Below are positions 53,030 to 60,856 of a stretch of DNA of 64,000 bases, in pieces; position 1 is the first letter of the stretch; every line of letters begins with the position of its first letter. Position numbers and translations under genes: made by a program. The notes under the pieces are model-generated. The model did no database searches, was not told the DNA's origin, and worked only from the letters and a program-made list of their open reading frames with translations. This DNA is from an uncultured Stenotrophomonas sp. (GTDB lineage Bacteria; Pseudomonadota; Gammaproteobacteria; Xanthomonadales; Xanthomonadaceae), in NCBI GenBank assembly GCA_913775725.1, contig CAJYNG010000021.1, forward strand, positions 124,001-188,000, read 5' to 3'.

Positions 53030-53656
53030 ATGACCCCCGTCAATCTGCTGTTGATCGCCATCACCGCCATCCTGTCGTGGATGGCGTTCAACAACCGCAA
53101 GCTGGCCGACCGCCTGATCCTGTGGCCGCCGGCCATCGACCGTCACCGCCAGTACGACCGGCTGGTGACCTATGGCTTCATCCACGCCGACTGGTCGCAC
53201 CTGATCTTCAACATGATCACCCTGTTCTTCTTCGGGGGATTCATCGAGAGCGTGATGGTGCAGCTGACCGGCAGCTACCTGACCTATCCGGCGTTCTACA
53301 TCGGCGCGCTGCTGGTCTCGATCCTGCCCAGCTACCTGAAGAACCAGAAGAATCCGAACTACCTCAGCCTGGGTGCGTCCGGTGCGGTGTCGGCGGTGCT
53401 GTTCGCCTTCATCCTGATCAAGCCGTGGTCGATCATCCTGGTGTTCTTCATCCCGGCGCCCGCCATCGTCTACGCCGCGTTCTATGTCGGCTACAGCATC
53501 TGGATGGACAAGCGCGGTGGCGACCGCATCAACCACAGCGCCCACCTGGCGGGCGCTGCGTTCGGCGTGATCTTCATGCTGGCCATGCAGCCGAGCATCT
53601 TCAACCACTTCCTGCGCGAGCTCTCCAACCCGACCTTCCGCCTCGGCGGCGGTTGA
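53030..53656 (+). CDS. Rhomboid-family intramembrane serine protease
   Basis: A 208-residue membrane protein with six predicted helices. The catalytic dyad is visible: Ser117 in GASGAVSA and His172 in NHSAHLAGAAFG, with His57 and Asn61 in the conserved HxxxN (SHLIFNM). Rhomboids cleave transmembrane helices of other proteins. It has no added domains. It follows the peptide transporter gene by 8 nt, but a link in function is not evident. The ATG at 53030 directly follows GAGCCTGAC. Confidence 0.92.
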   Translation: MTPVNLLLIAITAILSWMAFNNRKLADRLILWPPAIDRHRQYDRLVTYGFIHADWSHLIFNMITLFFFGGFIESVMVQLTGSYLTYPAFYIGALLVSILPSYLKNQKNPNYLSLGASGAVSAVLFAFILIKPWSIILVFFIPAPAIVYAAFYVGYSIWMDKRGGDRINHSAHLAGAAFGVIFMLAMQPSIFNHFLRELSNPTFRLGGG

Positions 53657-53699
53657 TGGCGGGAGCGGGGCGGATCGGCAGCGATCCGCCCCGGCAGGC

Positions 53700-53861
53700 T
53701 CAGGCCGCGGTCTGCTGGCCGTAGGTGTCCAGCAGACGGGCGAATACTTCTTCGCCGATCCGCTGGAAATCCTGGTCTTCGGTCTGCCCTTCCACCGCCA
53801 GTTGCAGCAGGCCCTCCAGCAGGGCACGGTCGGTATCGGAATGGGGATCGCTGGGGTGCAT
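53700..53861 (-). CDS. Small conserved protein of unknown function
   Basis: A 53-residue acidic protein, MHPSDPHSDTDRALLEGLLQ at its start, with a predicted helix pair and the segment IGEEVFARLLDTYGQQ. It has no membrane segment. The ATG at 53861 has a strong ribosome site (GGAGG, 6 nt before); an upstream ATG at 53885 (adding MRTTAEAP) is less likely. No family is recognised. Confidence 0.6.
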   Translation of the reverse strand: MHPSDPHSDTDRALLEGLLQLAVEGQTEDQDFQRIGEEVFARLLDTYGQQTAA

Positions 53862-54070
53862 CGGTGCCTCCGCGGTGGTACGCATGGTCAACGGTCGCAA
53901 GGGCCGTGCCAGCCTGGCCGGACCCCTCCACAGGCGATAGCGGCCGCCGGCCCTCCAGCTTGAGGGTCGAAAACTGACGTGAACGGACTGGACTTGCCCC
54001 TGTTCAGGCTTCACGCGATCATGGCGCCCGGCTGCGCACCATCCACGCAGTCGCCGCAGGAGACAGTTCC

Positions 54071-54373
54071 ATGGCTTCGGTCACGCCCCCCGGTCTGGCC
54101 TACGAGGTCGAACACGATCTGGCCAACCACCGCTTCACCGCCCGCGTGCGTGGACAGCTGGCGGTGCTCGATTACCAGATCAAGCGCAGGCGCATGGTCA
54201 TCACCCACACCGAAGTGCCCGAGCCGATCGCCGGCCGTGGCATTGCCGGTGAGCTGACCCGCGTGGCACTGCGTTTCGCCCGCGAGCAGAAATACAAGGT
54301 GGTGCCGGCATGCTCCTACGCCGAGGCCTTCCTGCAGCGGCACGAGGAGTACCACGACCTGCTCGTTGGCTGA
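54071..54373 (+). CDS. GNAT-like N-acetyltransferase (YjdJ type)
   Basis: A 100-residue protein of the small 'Gcn5-related N-acetyltransferase-like' family, a truncated GNAT fold. The acetyl-CoA loop is visible as PIAGRGIAGELTRVALRFARE, followed by VVPACSYAEAFLQRH. Enzymes of this size usually act as simple acetyltransferases or, in eukaryotes, as protein N-acetyltransferases; the substrate is unknown. The ATG at 54071 follows AGGAGACAGTTCC. The next gene, on the same strand, begins 64 nt later. Confidence 0.87.
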   Translation: MASVTPPGLAYEVEHDLANHRFTARVRGQLAVLDYQIKRRRMVITHTEVPEPIAGRGIAGELTRVALRFAREQKYKVVPACSYAEAFLQRHEEYHDLLVG

Positions 54374-54437
54374 ATGCCAGCGGGTCACGCTTCAGCCATG
54401 GCAGGCGATGATGTACAAACATGAACAGGGGATCCCG

Positions 54438-55292
54438 ATGAAGATTGGAAACAACCGGCCACTGCGCGGCAGCGTGCTGGCCGGCGTGGTGGGCGTGCTG
54501 TTGCTGGCCGGTTGCCAGCGTGAGAGCGAGCCGGCACCGGCGGCCGACGCGGCACCCGCCGCCGAGGCCACCGCCGCAGGCGAAACGCCGGCCACGGAAG
54601 CACCGCTGGACCTGCGCGACGTGATCGAGAACAACGAGCGCGAGGTGGTGGGCATCAGCTACCCGGCCGGCATCGACCGTTACCCGGGCCTGGCGCGCGC
54701 GCTGCAGAACTATGCGACGAGCGCGCGCAGTGACCTGCAACAGGCGCTGGACGGACTCGGCAACGACAAGCCGACCATGCCCTACGAGCTGTCGCTGAGC
54801 TTCGAGAAGCTGCTGGAAACCCCGCAGCTGGTGGTGGTCAGTGCCGATGGCAGCCGTTACACCGGTGGCGCCCACGGCGAGCCGCTGGTGGCCCGCTTCG
54901 TGTGGCTGCCGCAGCATCAGCAGATGCTCAGCGCCGAGAAGCTGGTGGCCGATGCCAAGGGCTGGAAGGCGATCAGCGATTTCGTCGCCGACCAGCTGCG
55001 CGAACGCGTGGCCACCCGCCTCAGCGGCGAGGACATGGACCCGGCCCAGCTGCAGGAATCGCTGCGCAACGCATCGCGCATGATCGCCGACGGTACCGGC
55101 CCGCAGGCCGACAATTTCAGCCAGTTCCAGCCGCTGACCGATGACAAGGGGCAGATCACTGCGCTGCGCTTTGTGTTCCCGCCGTACCAGGTGGGTCCAT
55201 ACTCGGACGGCACCCAGACCGCCGATGTACCGGCGGCGGTGCTGTTGCCGCACGTGGCCAAGGACTACGTGGAGCTGTTCGCACGCGGTTGA
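54438..55292 (+). CDS. Lipoprotein with DUF3298/RsiV-like domain
   Basis: A 284-residue lipoprotein: signal and lipobox LLLAGC (Cys26), then an Ala/Pro/Glu-rich linker (about 30-70), and a C-terminal domain (about 80-284) resembling the DUF4163/DUF3298 fold found in RsiV anti-sigma factors, with GGAHGEPLVARFVWLPQ and FPPYQVGPYSDGTQTADVP near the ends. The fold in RsiV binds lysozyme; many Gram-negative relatives are of unknown use. It is encoded 64 nt after the acetyltransferase gene and 19 nt before cfa. Confidence 0.82.
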   Translation: MKIGNNRPLRGSVLAGVVGVLLLAGCQRESEPAPAADAAPAAEATAAGETPATEAPLDLRDVIENNEREVVGISYPAGIDRYPGLARALQNYATSARSDLQQALDGLGNDKPTMPYELSLSFEKLLETPQLVVVSADGSRYTGGAHGEPLVARFVWLPQHQQMLSAEKLVADAKGWKAISDFVADQLRERVATRLSGEDMDPAQLQESLRNASRMIADGTGPQADNFSQFQPLTDDKGQITALRFVFPPYQVGPYSDGTQTADVPAAVLLPHVAKDYVELFARG

Positions 55293-55311
55293 CCGCAGTC
55301 GAGGAGGTGGC

Positions 55312-56427
55312 GTGGATACAGGGTTGCAGGAGCGGGTCGCCGGCCTGCTGCAGGAAGCCGGGGTCCGCATCGGCGGTACCCAGCCACAGGACATCCAGGT
55401 GCATGACCCGCGCTTCTTCGCGCGGGTCATGGGCCACGGCTCGCTCGGCCTCGGCGAGAGCTACATGGACGGTTGGTGGGATGCGAACGTCCTGGATGAA
55501 TTCCTCGTCCACCTGATGCAGGCGCACCTGGACGAACGGGTGCACGGTTGGCGCGAAGTGGCCGATGCACTGAAGGCGCGCCTGTTCAACCTGCAGGTCG
55601 GGCAGGGCAGCTACGAAGTGGGCCGCCGCCACTATGACCTCGGCAACGATCTCTACCAGGCCATGCTCGGCCAGCGCCTGGTGTACAGCTGCGGCTACTG
55701 GCGCAATGCCGGTGATCTCGACGCCGCACAGGAAGCCAAGCTCGACCTGGTGTGCCGCAAGCTGGGCCTGCGCCCGGGGCAGCGCGTGCTGGACATCGGC
55801 TGTGGCTGGGGCGAAGCCCTGAAGTTCGCCGCTGAGCGCTACGGTGTCAGTGGCGTCGGCGTGACCATTTCGCAGGAGCAGGCCGAGTTCGCGCGGAACC
55901 TGTGCGCGGGCCTGCCGATCGAGATCCGCCTGCAGGACTATCGCGAACTGGATGAGCCGTTCGATGCGATCTTCTCGATCGGCATGTTCGAGCATGTCGG
56001 CGACAAGAACTACGCCAGCTTCTTCCAGGTGGCCCGGCGTTGCCTGTCGCCGCGCGGGTTGTTGCTGCTGCACACCATCGGTACCAACATCTCGCGGCAT
56101 CGTACCGATCCGTGGATCGCGCGCTACATCTTCCCCAATTCGATGCTGCCGTCGGCGGTGCAGATCAGCAAGGCGTTCGAAGGACGCTTCGTGCTGGAGG
56201 ACTGGCACAACTTCGGCACCGACTACGACCTGACCCTGCAGGCCTGGCGGCGCAACGTGGAAGCGGCATGGCCGCAGCTCGACGCCCGTTACGACGAGCA
56301 TTTCCGCCGCATGTGGCGCTTCTACCTAGCCGGGTCGATGGCCACCTTCCGCTGCCGGCACGCGCAGCTGTGGCAGCTGGTGCTGTCGCCGGACGGCGTG
56401 CCGGGCGGCTACGTGGCGCCGCGATGA
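55312..56427 (+). CDS. cfa: Cyclopropane-fatty-acyl-phospholipid synthase
   Basis: A 371-residue S-adenosylmethionine-dependent enzyme that adds a methylene bridge to unsaturated acyl chains of membrane phospholipids, as cells enter stationary phase. The SAM-binding motif VLDIGCGWGEALKFAAERYG is at about residues 160-179, and SIGMFEHVGDKNY and the bicarbonate-site region are conserved; the C-terminal WHNFGTDYDLTLQAWRRN is typical. It starts with a GTG at 55312 after a GAGGAGG ribosome site. A terminator shared with the peptidase gene follows. Confidence 0.95.
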   Translation: MDTGLQERVAGLLQEAGVRIGGTQPQDIQVHDPRFFARVMGHGSLGLGESYMDGWWDANVLDEFLVHLMQAHLDERVHGWREVADALKARLFNLQVGQGSYEVGRRHYDLGNDLYQAMLGQRLVYSCGYWRNAGDLDAAQEAKLDLVCRKLGLRPGQRVLDIGCGWGEALKFAAERYGVSGVGVTISQEQAEFARNLCAGLPIEIRLQDYRELDEPFDAIFSIGMFEHVGDKNYASFFQVARRCLSPRGLLLLHTIGTNISRHRTDPWIARYIFPNSMLPSAVQISKAFEGRFVLEDWHNFGTDYDLTLQAWRRNVEAAWPQLDARYDEHFRRMWRFYLAGSMATFRCRHAQLWQLVLSPDGVPGGYVAPR

Positions 56428-56463
56428 CGGCCGGCAAATGGGCTCTGACCCCGGCCACAACAA

Positions 56464-56491
56464 AAAACCGCCCGGTCTCCCGGGCGGTTTT
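56464..56491. terminator. Bidirectional terminator between cfa and dcp
   Basis: AAAACCGCCCGG and CCGGGCGGTTTT form a perfect 12-bp stem with a TCTC loop and A/T runs on both sides. Confidence 0.93.
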
Positions 56492-56515
56492 CGTTTCACG
56501 CTACCGCGCGGGCGA

Positions 56516-58684
56516 TCAGTTGCCGGCGCCGGTCAGGCCACGCTTTTCCAGCAGCGGTTCGATCTGCGGCTCGTGGCCGGCGAAATCGCGGAACAGCTGC
56601 ATGGCATCCACGCTGCCGCCCTTGGACAGCAGGGTGGCGCGGAAGTGGTCGCCGTTCTTGCGGCTCAGGCCGCCGTTGTCCTTGAACCACTTCTGGGTGT
56701 TGGCATCGAGCACTTCCGACCAGATGTAGGCGTAGTAGCCGGCCGAATAGCCGCCCATGATGTGGCTGAAGTACGGGGTCTTGTAGCGCGGCGGAACCGG
56801 CGCGTAGTAGATGCCGTCCTTCTCCAGCGCGGCGCGCTCGAAGGCCATCACGTCCTTGGCCGCCGGCACCTGGTCGGCGCCGATCTGGTGCCAGCGCTGA
56901 TCCAGCATGGCCGCACCCAGGTACTCGGTGGTGGCGAAGCCCTGGTTGAACTTGGCCGCCGCCAGCACCTTGTCCAGCAGCGCCTGCGGCATCGCCGAAC
57001 CGTTCTGGTAGTGCTTGGCGTAGTTCTTCAGGATGACCGGGTTGTCCGACCACATTTCGTTGACCTGCGAGGGGAACTCGACGAAGTCACGCGGCACCGA
57101 GGTGCCCGAGAAGTACGGGTACTTCACGTTGGAGAACATGCCGTGCAGGGCGTGGCCGAACTCGTGGAAGGTGGTGTTCACCTCGTCCCAGGTCAGCAGG
57201 GTCGGCTGGCCGGCCGGCGGCTTCGGGATGTTCAGATGGTTGGCCACCACCGGCTTGAAGCCGGTCAGCTTGGACTGCGAGACGTAGGAGTTCATCCACG
57301 CACCACCGCGCTTGGAGGCGCGTGCATATGGGTCGAAGATGAAGATCGCCAGCTGGCTGCCGTCGGCGTCGAACACATCGTAGACAGTGACGTCATCGTG
57401 GTAGACCGGCAGGTCGGTGCGCTGCTTGAAGGTCAGGCCGAATTCCTGGCCCGCGGCGTAGAACACGCCATTCTCGAGCACGTTCTTCATTTCGAAGTAC
57501 GGCTTCAGCTGCGACTCGTCGAAGTTGTACTTGGCCTGGCGCACCTTCTCGCTGTAGAAGGCCCAGTCCCACGGTTCCAGCTGGAAGGTCGGCTTGCGCG
57601 CGGCCTTCTGTTCCTTGTCGATCATCGCCTGCAGGTCGGCGGCTTCGCGCTTGGCATTGGCAACGGCGGCCGGGGCCAGCTTGCCCAGCATCGCGTTGAC
57701 CGCTTCCGGGGTCTTGGCGGTCTGGTTGGTCAGGTTGTAGGCGGCGAAGTTCGGGAAGCCCATCAGCTTGGCCTTGTCGGCACGCAGCTGCATGATGCGC
57801 GAGACCAGCGCGGTGTTGTCGAACTCACCGCCGCGGCTGCCGCGGGTGGTCGAGGCTTCGTAGATCTTCTGGCGCAGGGCGCGGTTGGCCAGGTTGGTCA
57901 GCGGCGGTTGGCCGGTGGTGTTGAGCAGGGTGATCACGTACTTGCCTTCCAGGCCACGGGCCTTGGCGGCTTCGGCGGCGGCAGCGATCTGCTCCTTGGA
58001 CAGGCCGTCCAGCTCCTTGACGTCGTCGACGGTGATCGCCGAGGCGTTCACTTCCGACTGCACGTTCTGGCTGAACTTGGTGCCCAGGTTGGCCAGCTCG
58101 GCGTTCATCTCCTTCAGCGTGGCCTTGTCAGCCTCGGACAGCTTGGCACCGGCGCGCACGTAGTTGTCGTAGTACTTCTCGACCAGGCGTACGCCTTCGG
58201 CGTCCAGGCCCAGCTGGCTGCGGGTGTCGTACAGCGCCTGGATGCGGGCGAACAGCTTGCCGTTAAGCGCGATCGCATCGCTGTGCGCGGCGAACTTGGC
58301 CGAGTAGTCGGCCTGCAGCTTCTTGCGGGTGTCGTTGGTGTCGGCGCCGACCAGGCTGAAGAACACAGTGGTCGCGCGGTCGAGGACATCACCGCTCTTT
58401 TCCAGGGCGATGATGGTGTTGTCGAAGGTCGGCTTGGCCTTGTTGTTGGCGATTGCCTCCACTTCCTTCAGCTGCTGTGCCATGCCGGCGTCGAAGGCCG
58501 GGGCGAAGTCACTGTCCTTGATCTTGTCGAACTGCGGGAAGTGCAGCGGCAGCGGGCTTTCGGCGAAGAACGGATTGGCCTGCTGGGCATGGGTGCTGGC
58601 AGCCGGGGTGGCGGCGCCGGCCGAGAAGGCGGGCAGGGCAAGGCCGAGGGACATGGCCACGGCAAGGGCAAGGCGAGTGGTCAA
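56516..58684 (-). CDS. dcp: M3-family peptidyl-dipeptidase, exported
   Basis: A 722-residue metallopeptidase of the M3 family (dipeptidyl carboxypeptidase Dcp). The zinc site HEFGH is at 507-511, with a downstream Glu ligand in EFPSQVNEMW (about 530s). Near the C-terminus are the substrate-binding stretch YYAPVPPRYKTPYFSHIMGGYSAGYYAY (landmark SHIMGGYSAGYY). A signal peptide (MTTRLALAVAMSLGLALPAF, cleavage near AGA-AT) marks it as periplasmic, whereas E. coli Dcp is cytoplasmic; this is common in xanthomonads. It removes dipeptides from C-termini, so it is a peptide-scavenging enzyme. Confidence 0.93.
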   Translation of the reverse strand: MTTRLALAVAMSLGLALPAFSAGAATPAASTHAQQANPFFAESPLPLHFPQFDKIKDSDFAPAFDAGMAQQLKEVEAIANNKAKPTFDNTIIALEKSGDVLDRATTVFFSLVGADTNDTRKKLQADYSAKFAAHSDAIALNGKLFARIQALYDTRSQLGLDAEGVRLVEKYYDNYVRAGAKLSEADKATLKEMNAELANLGTKFSQNVQSEVNASAITVDDVKELDGLSKEQIAAAAEAAKARGLEGKYVITLLNTTGQPPLTNLANRALRQKIYEASTTRGSRGGEFDNTALVSRIMQLRADKAKLMGFPNFAAYNLTNQTAKTPEAVNAMLGKLAPAAVANAKREAADLQAMIDKEQKAARKPTFQLEPWDWAFYSEKVRQAKYNFDESQLKPYFEMKNVLENGVFYAAGQEFGLTFKQRTDLPVYHDDVTVYDVFDADGSQLAIFIFDPYARASKRGGAWMNSYVSQSKLTGFKPVVANHLNIPKPPAGQPTLLTWDEVNTTFHEFGHALHGMFSNVKYPYFSGTSVPRDFVEFPSQVNEMWSDNPVILKNYAKHYQNGSAMPQALLDKVLAAAKFNQGFATTEYLGAAMLDQRWHQIGADQVPAAKDVMAFERAALEKDGIYYAPVPPRYKTPYFSHIMGGYSAGYYAYIWSEVLDANTQKWFKDNGGLSRKNGDHFRATLLSKGGSVDAMQLFRDFAGHEPQIEPLLEKRGLTGAGN

Positions 58685-58814
58685 GGTAGGAACTCCGGTA
58701 AGGCAAACAAGGGCCCGAGGGTAACCCGGCCGGCGGCGCCCGCACTTGTGTCAAAAGGCATGCTGCCGGGGCCGGGCGCGGGTACCATGCAGTCACCGCC
58801 CACGGCCCGCTGCC

Positions 58815-59294
58815 ATGACCACTGCCTACGATTTCAGCTTCCGCGACCTCGACGGCCAGCCGCAGACCCTGGCCCGGTTCCAGGGGCACCCGTTGCTGCT
58901 GGTCAATGTCGCCAGTCGTTGTGGCTTCACCCCGCAGTACACCGGGCTGGAGCAGCTGTGGCAGGACTACCGCGAGCGTGGCCTGGTGGTGATCGGCTTC
59001 CCGTGCAACCAGTTCGGTGCACAGGAGCCCGGCGACGCCGCGCAGATCCGCCAGTTCTGTTCGCTGGATTATCCGGTCAGCTTCCCGCTGTCGGAGAAGA
59101 TCGAGGTCAACGGCGAGGGGGCTGATCCGTTGTGGGCATGGCTGTCACGCGAGAAGCGCGGTCTGCTGGGTAGCGCCCGCATCAAGTGGAATTTCAGCAA
59201 ATTCCTGGTCGACCGCCAGGGGCGGGTGGTGTCGCGCCATGCGCCCACCACCAAGCCGGAGCAGCTGCGCGACGAGATCGAAGCGCTGCTGTAA
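58815..59294 (+). CDS. Glutathione peroxidase family, cysteine (thioredoxin-dependent) type
   Basis: A 159-residue peroxidase. The peroxidatic Cys36 is in ASRCGFTPQY, the FPCNQFGAQEPG motif provides Gln and the KWNFSKFLVDRQG motif Trp and Asn. Cys82 in FCSLDYPV is at the position of the resolving cysteine of thioredoxin-dependent GPx. It therefore most likely reduces organic peroxides with thioredoxin. No signal peptide; cytoplasmic. The ATG at 58815 is divergent from dcp. It converges with the TlpA-like gene. Confidence 0.93.
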   Translation: MTTAYDFSFRDLDGQPQTLARFQGHPLLLVNVASRCGFTPQYTGLEQLWQDYRERGLVVIGFPCNQFGAQEPGDAAQIRQFCSLDYPVSFPLSEKIEVNGEGADPLWAWLSREKRGLLGSARIKWNFSKFLVDRQGRVVSRHAPTTKPEQLRDEIEALL

Positions 59295-59329
59295 CACGCC
59301 CTTGTTCGCGCTGGAGGCGATGTACGGCG

Positions 59330-59890
59330 TCAGTGCCCCAGCGGCGCCGCCCCTGTCTCGCGGTTGCGCACCTCTTCGGGCAGTGCATCGATCACCTGTT
59401 GCATGATCTGCGGCAGGCTGGCCTCGCTGTAGCCGCGGTGGGCATGGGCGATGGTGCCGTCGCGGCCGACGATGAACATGTGGGGTACTGCGACGATGCC
59501 GAATTGCTCGGCCAGCGCGCCGCTGGGATCATGCAGGTACTCCAGCTTCGGCCAGTCGCGCTGACGGATCAGACGGCTGACTTCCAGTCGGGGTTCGCCC
59601 CAGTTGACCGCGTAGACCTTCAACGCGTCCTCGCCGACCACCTGTTGCAGATGGGCCAGGATCGGAAGTTCCTTGCGGCAGGGGCCGCACCAGGAGGCCC
59701 AGAAGGTCACGATCACGACCTTGCCGCGCTGCTCGGCCAGATTGACCGGATTGCCCTTGCGGTCGTTGCCCAGTGCCTGCGGCGGCGCGTCGCCACGGGC
59801 GGGCGGCGCAGCCCACGCCGGAGCCGCCGCCAGCAGAAGACCGGCAATCGCCCACGCCCGCATCCGGTGCGGGATCCATGTGTCCATCAT
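59330..59890 (-). CDS. TlpA-like thioredoxin-fold protein, exported
   Basis: A 186-residue protein with a signal peptide (MRAWAIAGLLLAAAPAWAAP within the first 30 residues) and a thioredoxin fold with redox motif WASWCGPCRKELP and the cis-proline VAVPHMFIV. The TlpA/ResA branch reduces periplasmic disulphides in cytochrome or enzyme maturation. The start is placed at the ATG at 59890, before a second ATG at 59887 and a third at 59863 (directly before the signal); the third is also plausible. It is not next to cytochrome genes, so its partner is unknown. Confidence 0.86.
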   Translation of the reverse strand: MMDTWIPHRMRAWAIAGLLLAAAPAWAAPPARGDAPPQALGNDRKGNPVNLAEQRGKVVIVTFWASWCGPCRKELPILAHLQQVVGEDALKVYAVNWGEPRLEVSRLIRQRDWPKLEYLHDPSGALAEQFGIVAVPHMFIVGRDGTIAHAHRGYSEASLPQIMQQVIDALPEEVRNRETGAAPLGH

Positions 59891-59997
59891 CCGTGTATTC
59901 CCCAGGAGGGCCATCGGCCCGTGTGTGGCGGACCATGCCGGCAATGCGCAGGGCATGCAACAGGTCGGGTGCAGAGGCGGGGTCGGTGCCCCGCGCT

Positions 59998-60777
59998 TTA
60001 CTTCTCGACGAACGCGCGCTCGAACACGTAGTGGCCCGGCTGGCCGATGCGCGGGGAGACCTGGAAGCCGCGGGCGTCGAGCACAGTGCGAAGATCAGCC
60101 AGCATCTGCGGGCTGCCGCAGATCATCGCGCGGTCGTTTTCCGGGCTAAGCTCCGGCAGGCCGAGGGTGCGCTGCATCTCGCCGCTTTCCATCAGCTGGG
60201 TCAGGCGGCCCTGGTTGGCGAAAGGCTCACGGGTGACCGCCGGGTAGTACAGCAGCTTGTCGCCGATCATCTCGCCCAGGAACTCATGCTCGCGCAGTTC
60301 CTTCTCGAAGTAATCGCGGTAGGCCAGGTCCTTTTCGTAGCGCACGCCGTGGCAGAGGATCACCTTCTCGAAGCGCTCGTAGGTTTCCGGGTCCTTGATG
60401 ACCGACAGCCACGGTGCCATGCCGGTGCCGGTGCCCAGCAGGTACAGGTTCTTGCCCGGATGCAGGTCGCTGATCAGCAGGGTGCCGGTGGGCTTCTTGC
60501 CGACCAGCACCTTGTCGCCTGGCTTGATGTGCTGCAGACGCGAGGTCAGCGGGCCGTCCTGCACCTTGATGCTGAAGAACTCCAGATGCTCTTCCCAGTT
60601 GGCGCTGGCGATGGAATACGCACGCAGCAGCGGCCGCGCCTCGGTTTCCAGGCCGATCATCACGAACTGGCCGTTCTCGAAGCGGAAACCGCTGTCGCGG
60701 GTGAGGGTGAAGCTGAAGTAGGCATCGGTCCAGTGACGGACCTCAAGCACCGTTTCGGCGCCAAAAGCGGAGGACAT
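59998..60777 (-). CDS. fpr: Ferredoxin-NADP reductase
   Basis: A 259-residue flavoprotein with FAD-binding RAYSIASANWEE, phosphate-binding loop GTGTGMAPWLSV and C-terminal FERAFVEK, typical of the bacterial class (subclass I) Fpr. It moves electrons between NADPH and ferredoxin or flavodoxin, which helps against oxidative stress and in iron release. A perfect 7-bp dyad (AATGAGA/TCTCATT) 41 nt upstream of the ATG resembles a Fur box, so iron or redox control is plausible. Neighbours are the TlpA-like gene and an ABC exporter on the same strand. Confidence 0.94.
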   Translation of the reverse strand: MSSAFGAETVLEVRHWTDAYFSFTLTRDSGFRFENGQFVMIGLETEARPLLRAYSIASANWEEHLEFFSIKVQDGPLTSRLQHIKPGDKVLVGKKPTGTLLISDLHPGKNLYLLGTGTGMAPWLSVIKDPETYERFEKVILCHGVRYEKDLAYRDYFEKELREHEFLGEMIGDKLLYYPAVTREPFANQGRLTQLMESGEMQRTLGLPELSPENDRAMICGSPQMLADLRTVLDARGFQVSPRIGQPGHYVFERAFVEK

Positions 60778-60817
60778 GGGCGTATCTATCGAAAGTCGTC
60801 GGGGTGATTCTATCTCA

Positions 60818-60836
60818 AATGAGACAGGTTCTCATT
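60818..60836. promoter_or_regulatory. Fur-like box upstream of fpr
   Basis: AATGAGACAGGTTCTCATT, 19 nt with two perfect 7-nt inverted arms AATGAGA/TCTCATT and 5-nt centre. Length and the AATGAGA arm resemble Fur-box variants. It lies between the end of the ABC exporter gene and fpr. Confidence 0.5.
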
Positions 60837-60856
60837 AGGCGGAACGAGAGGCGTTC

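Noticed and set aside
51295-53136. Upstream extension of the minus-strand EEP gene across the POT transporter
   Set aside because: The open frame continues, but the signal peptide at 51294 and the divergent transporter set the true limit.
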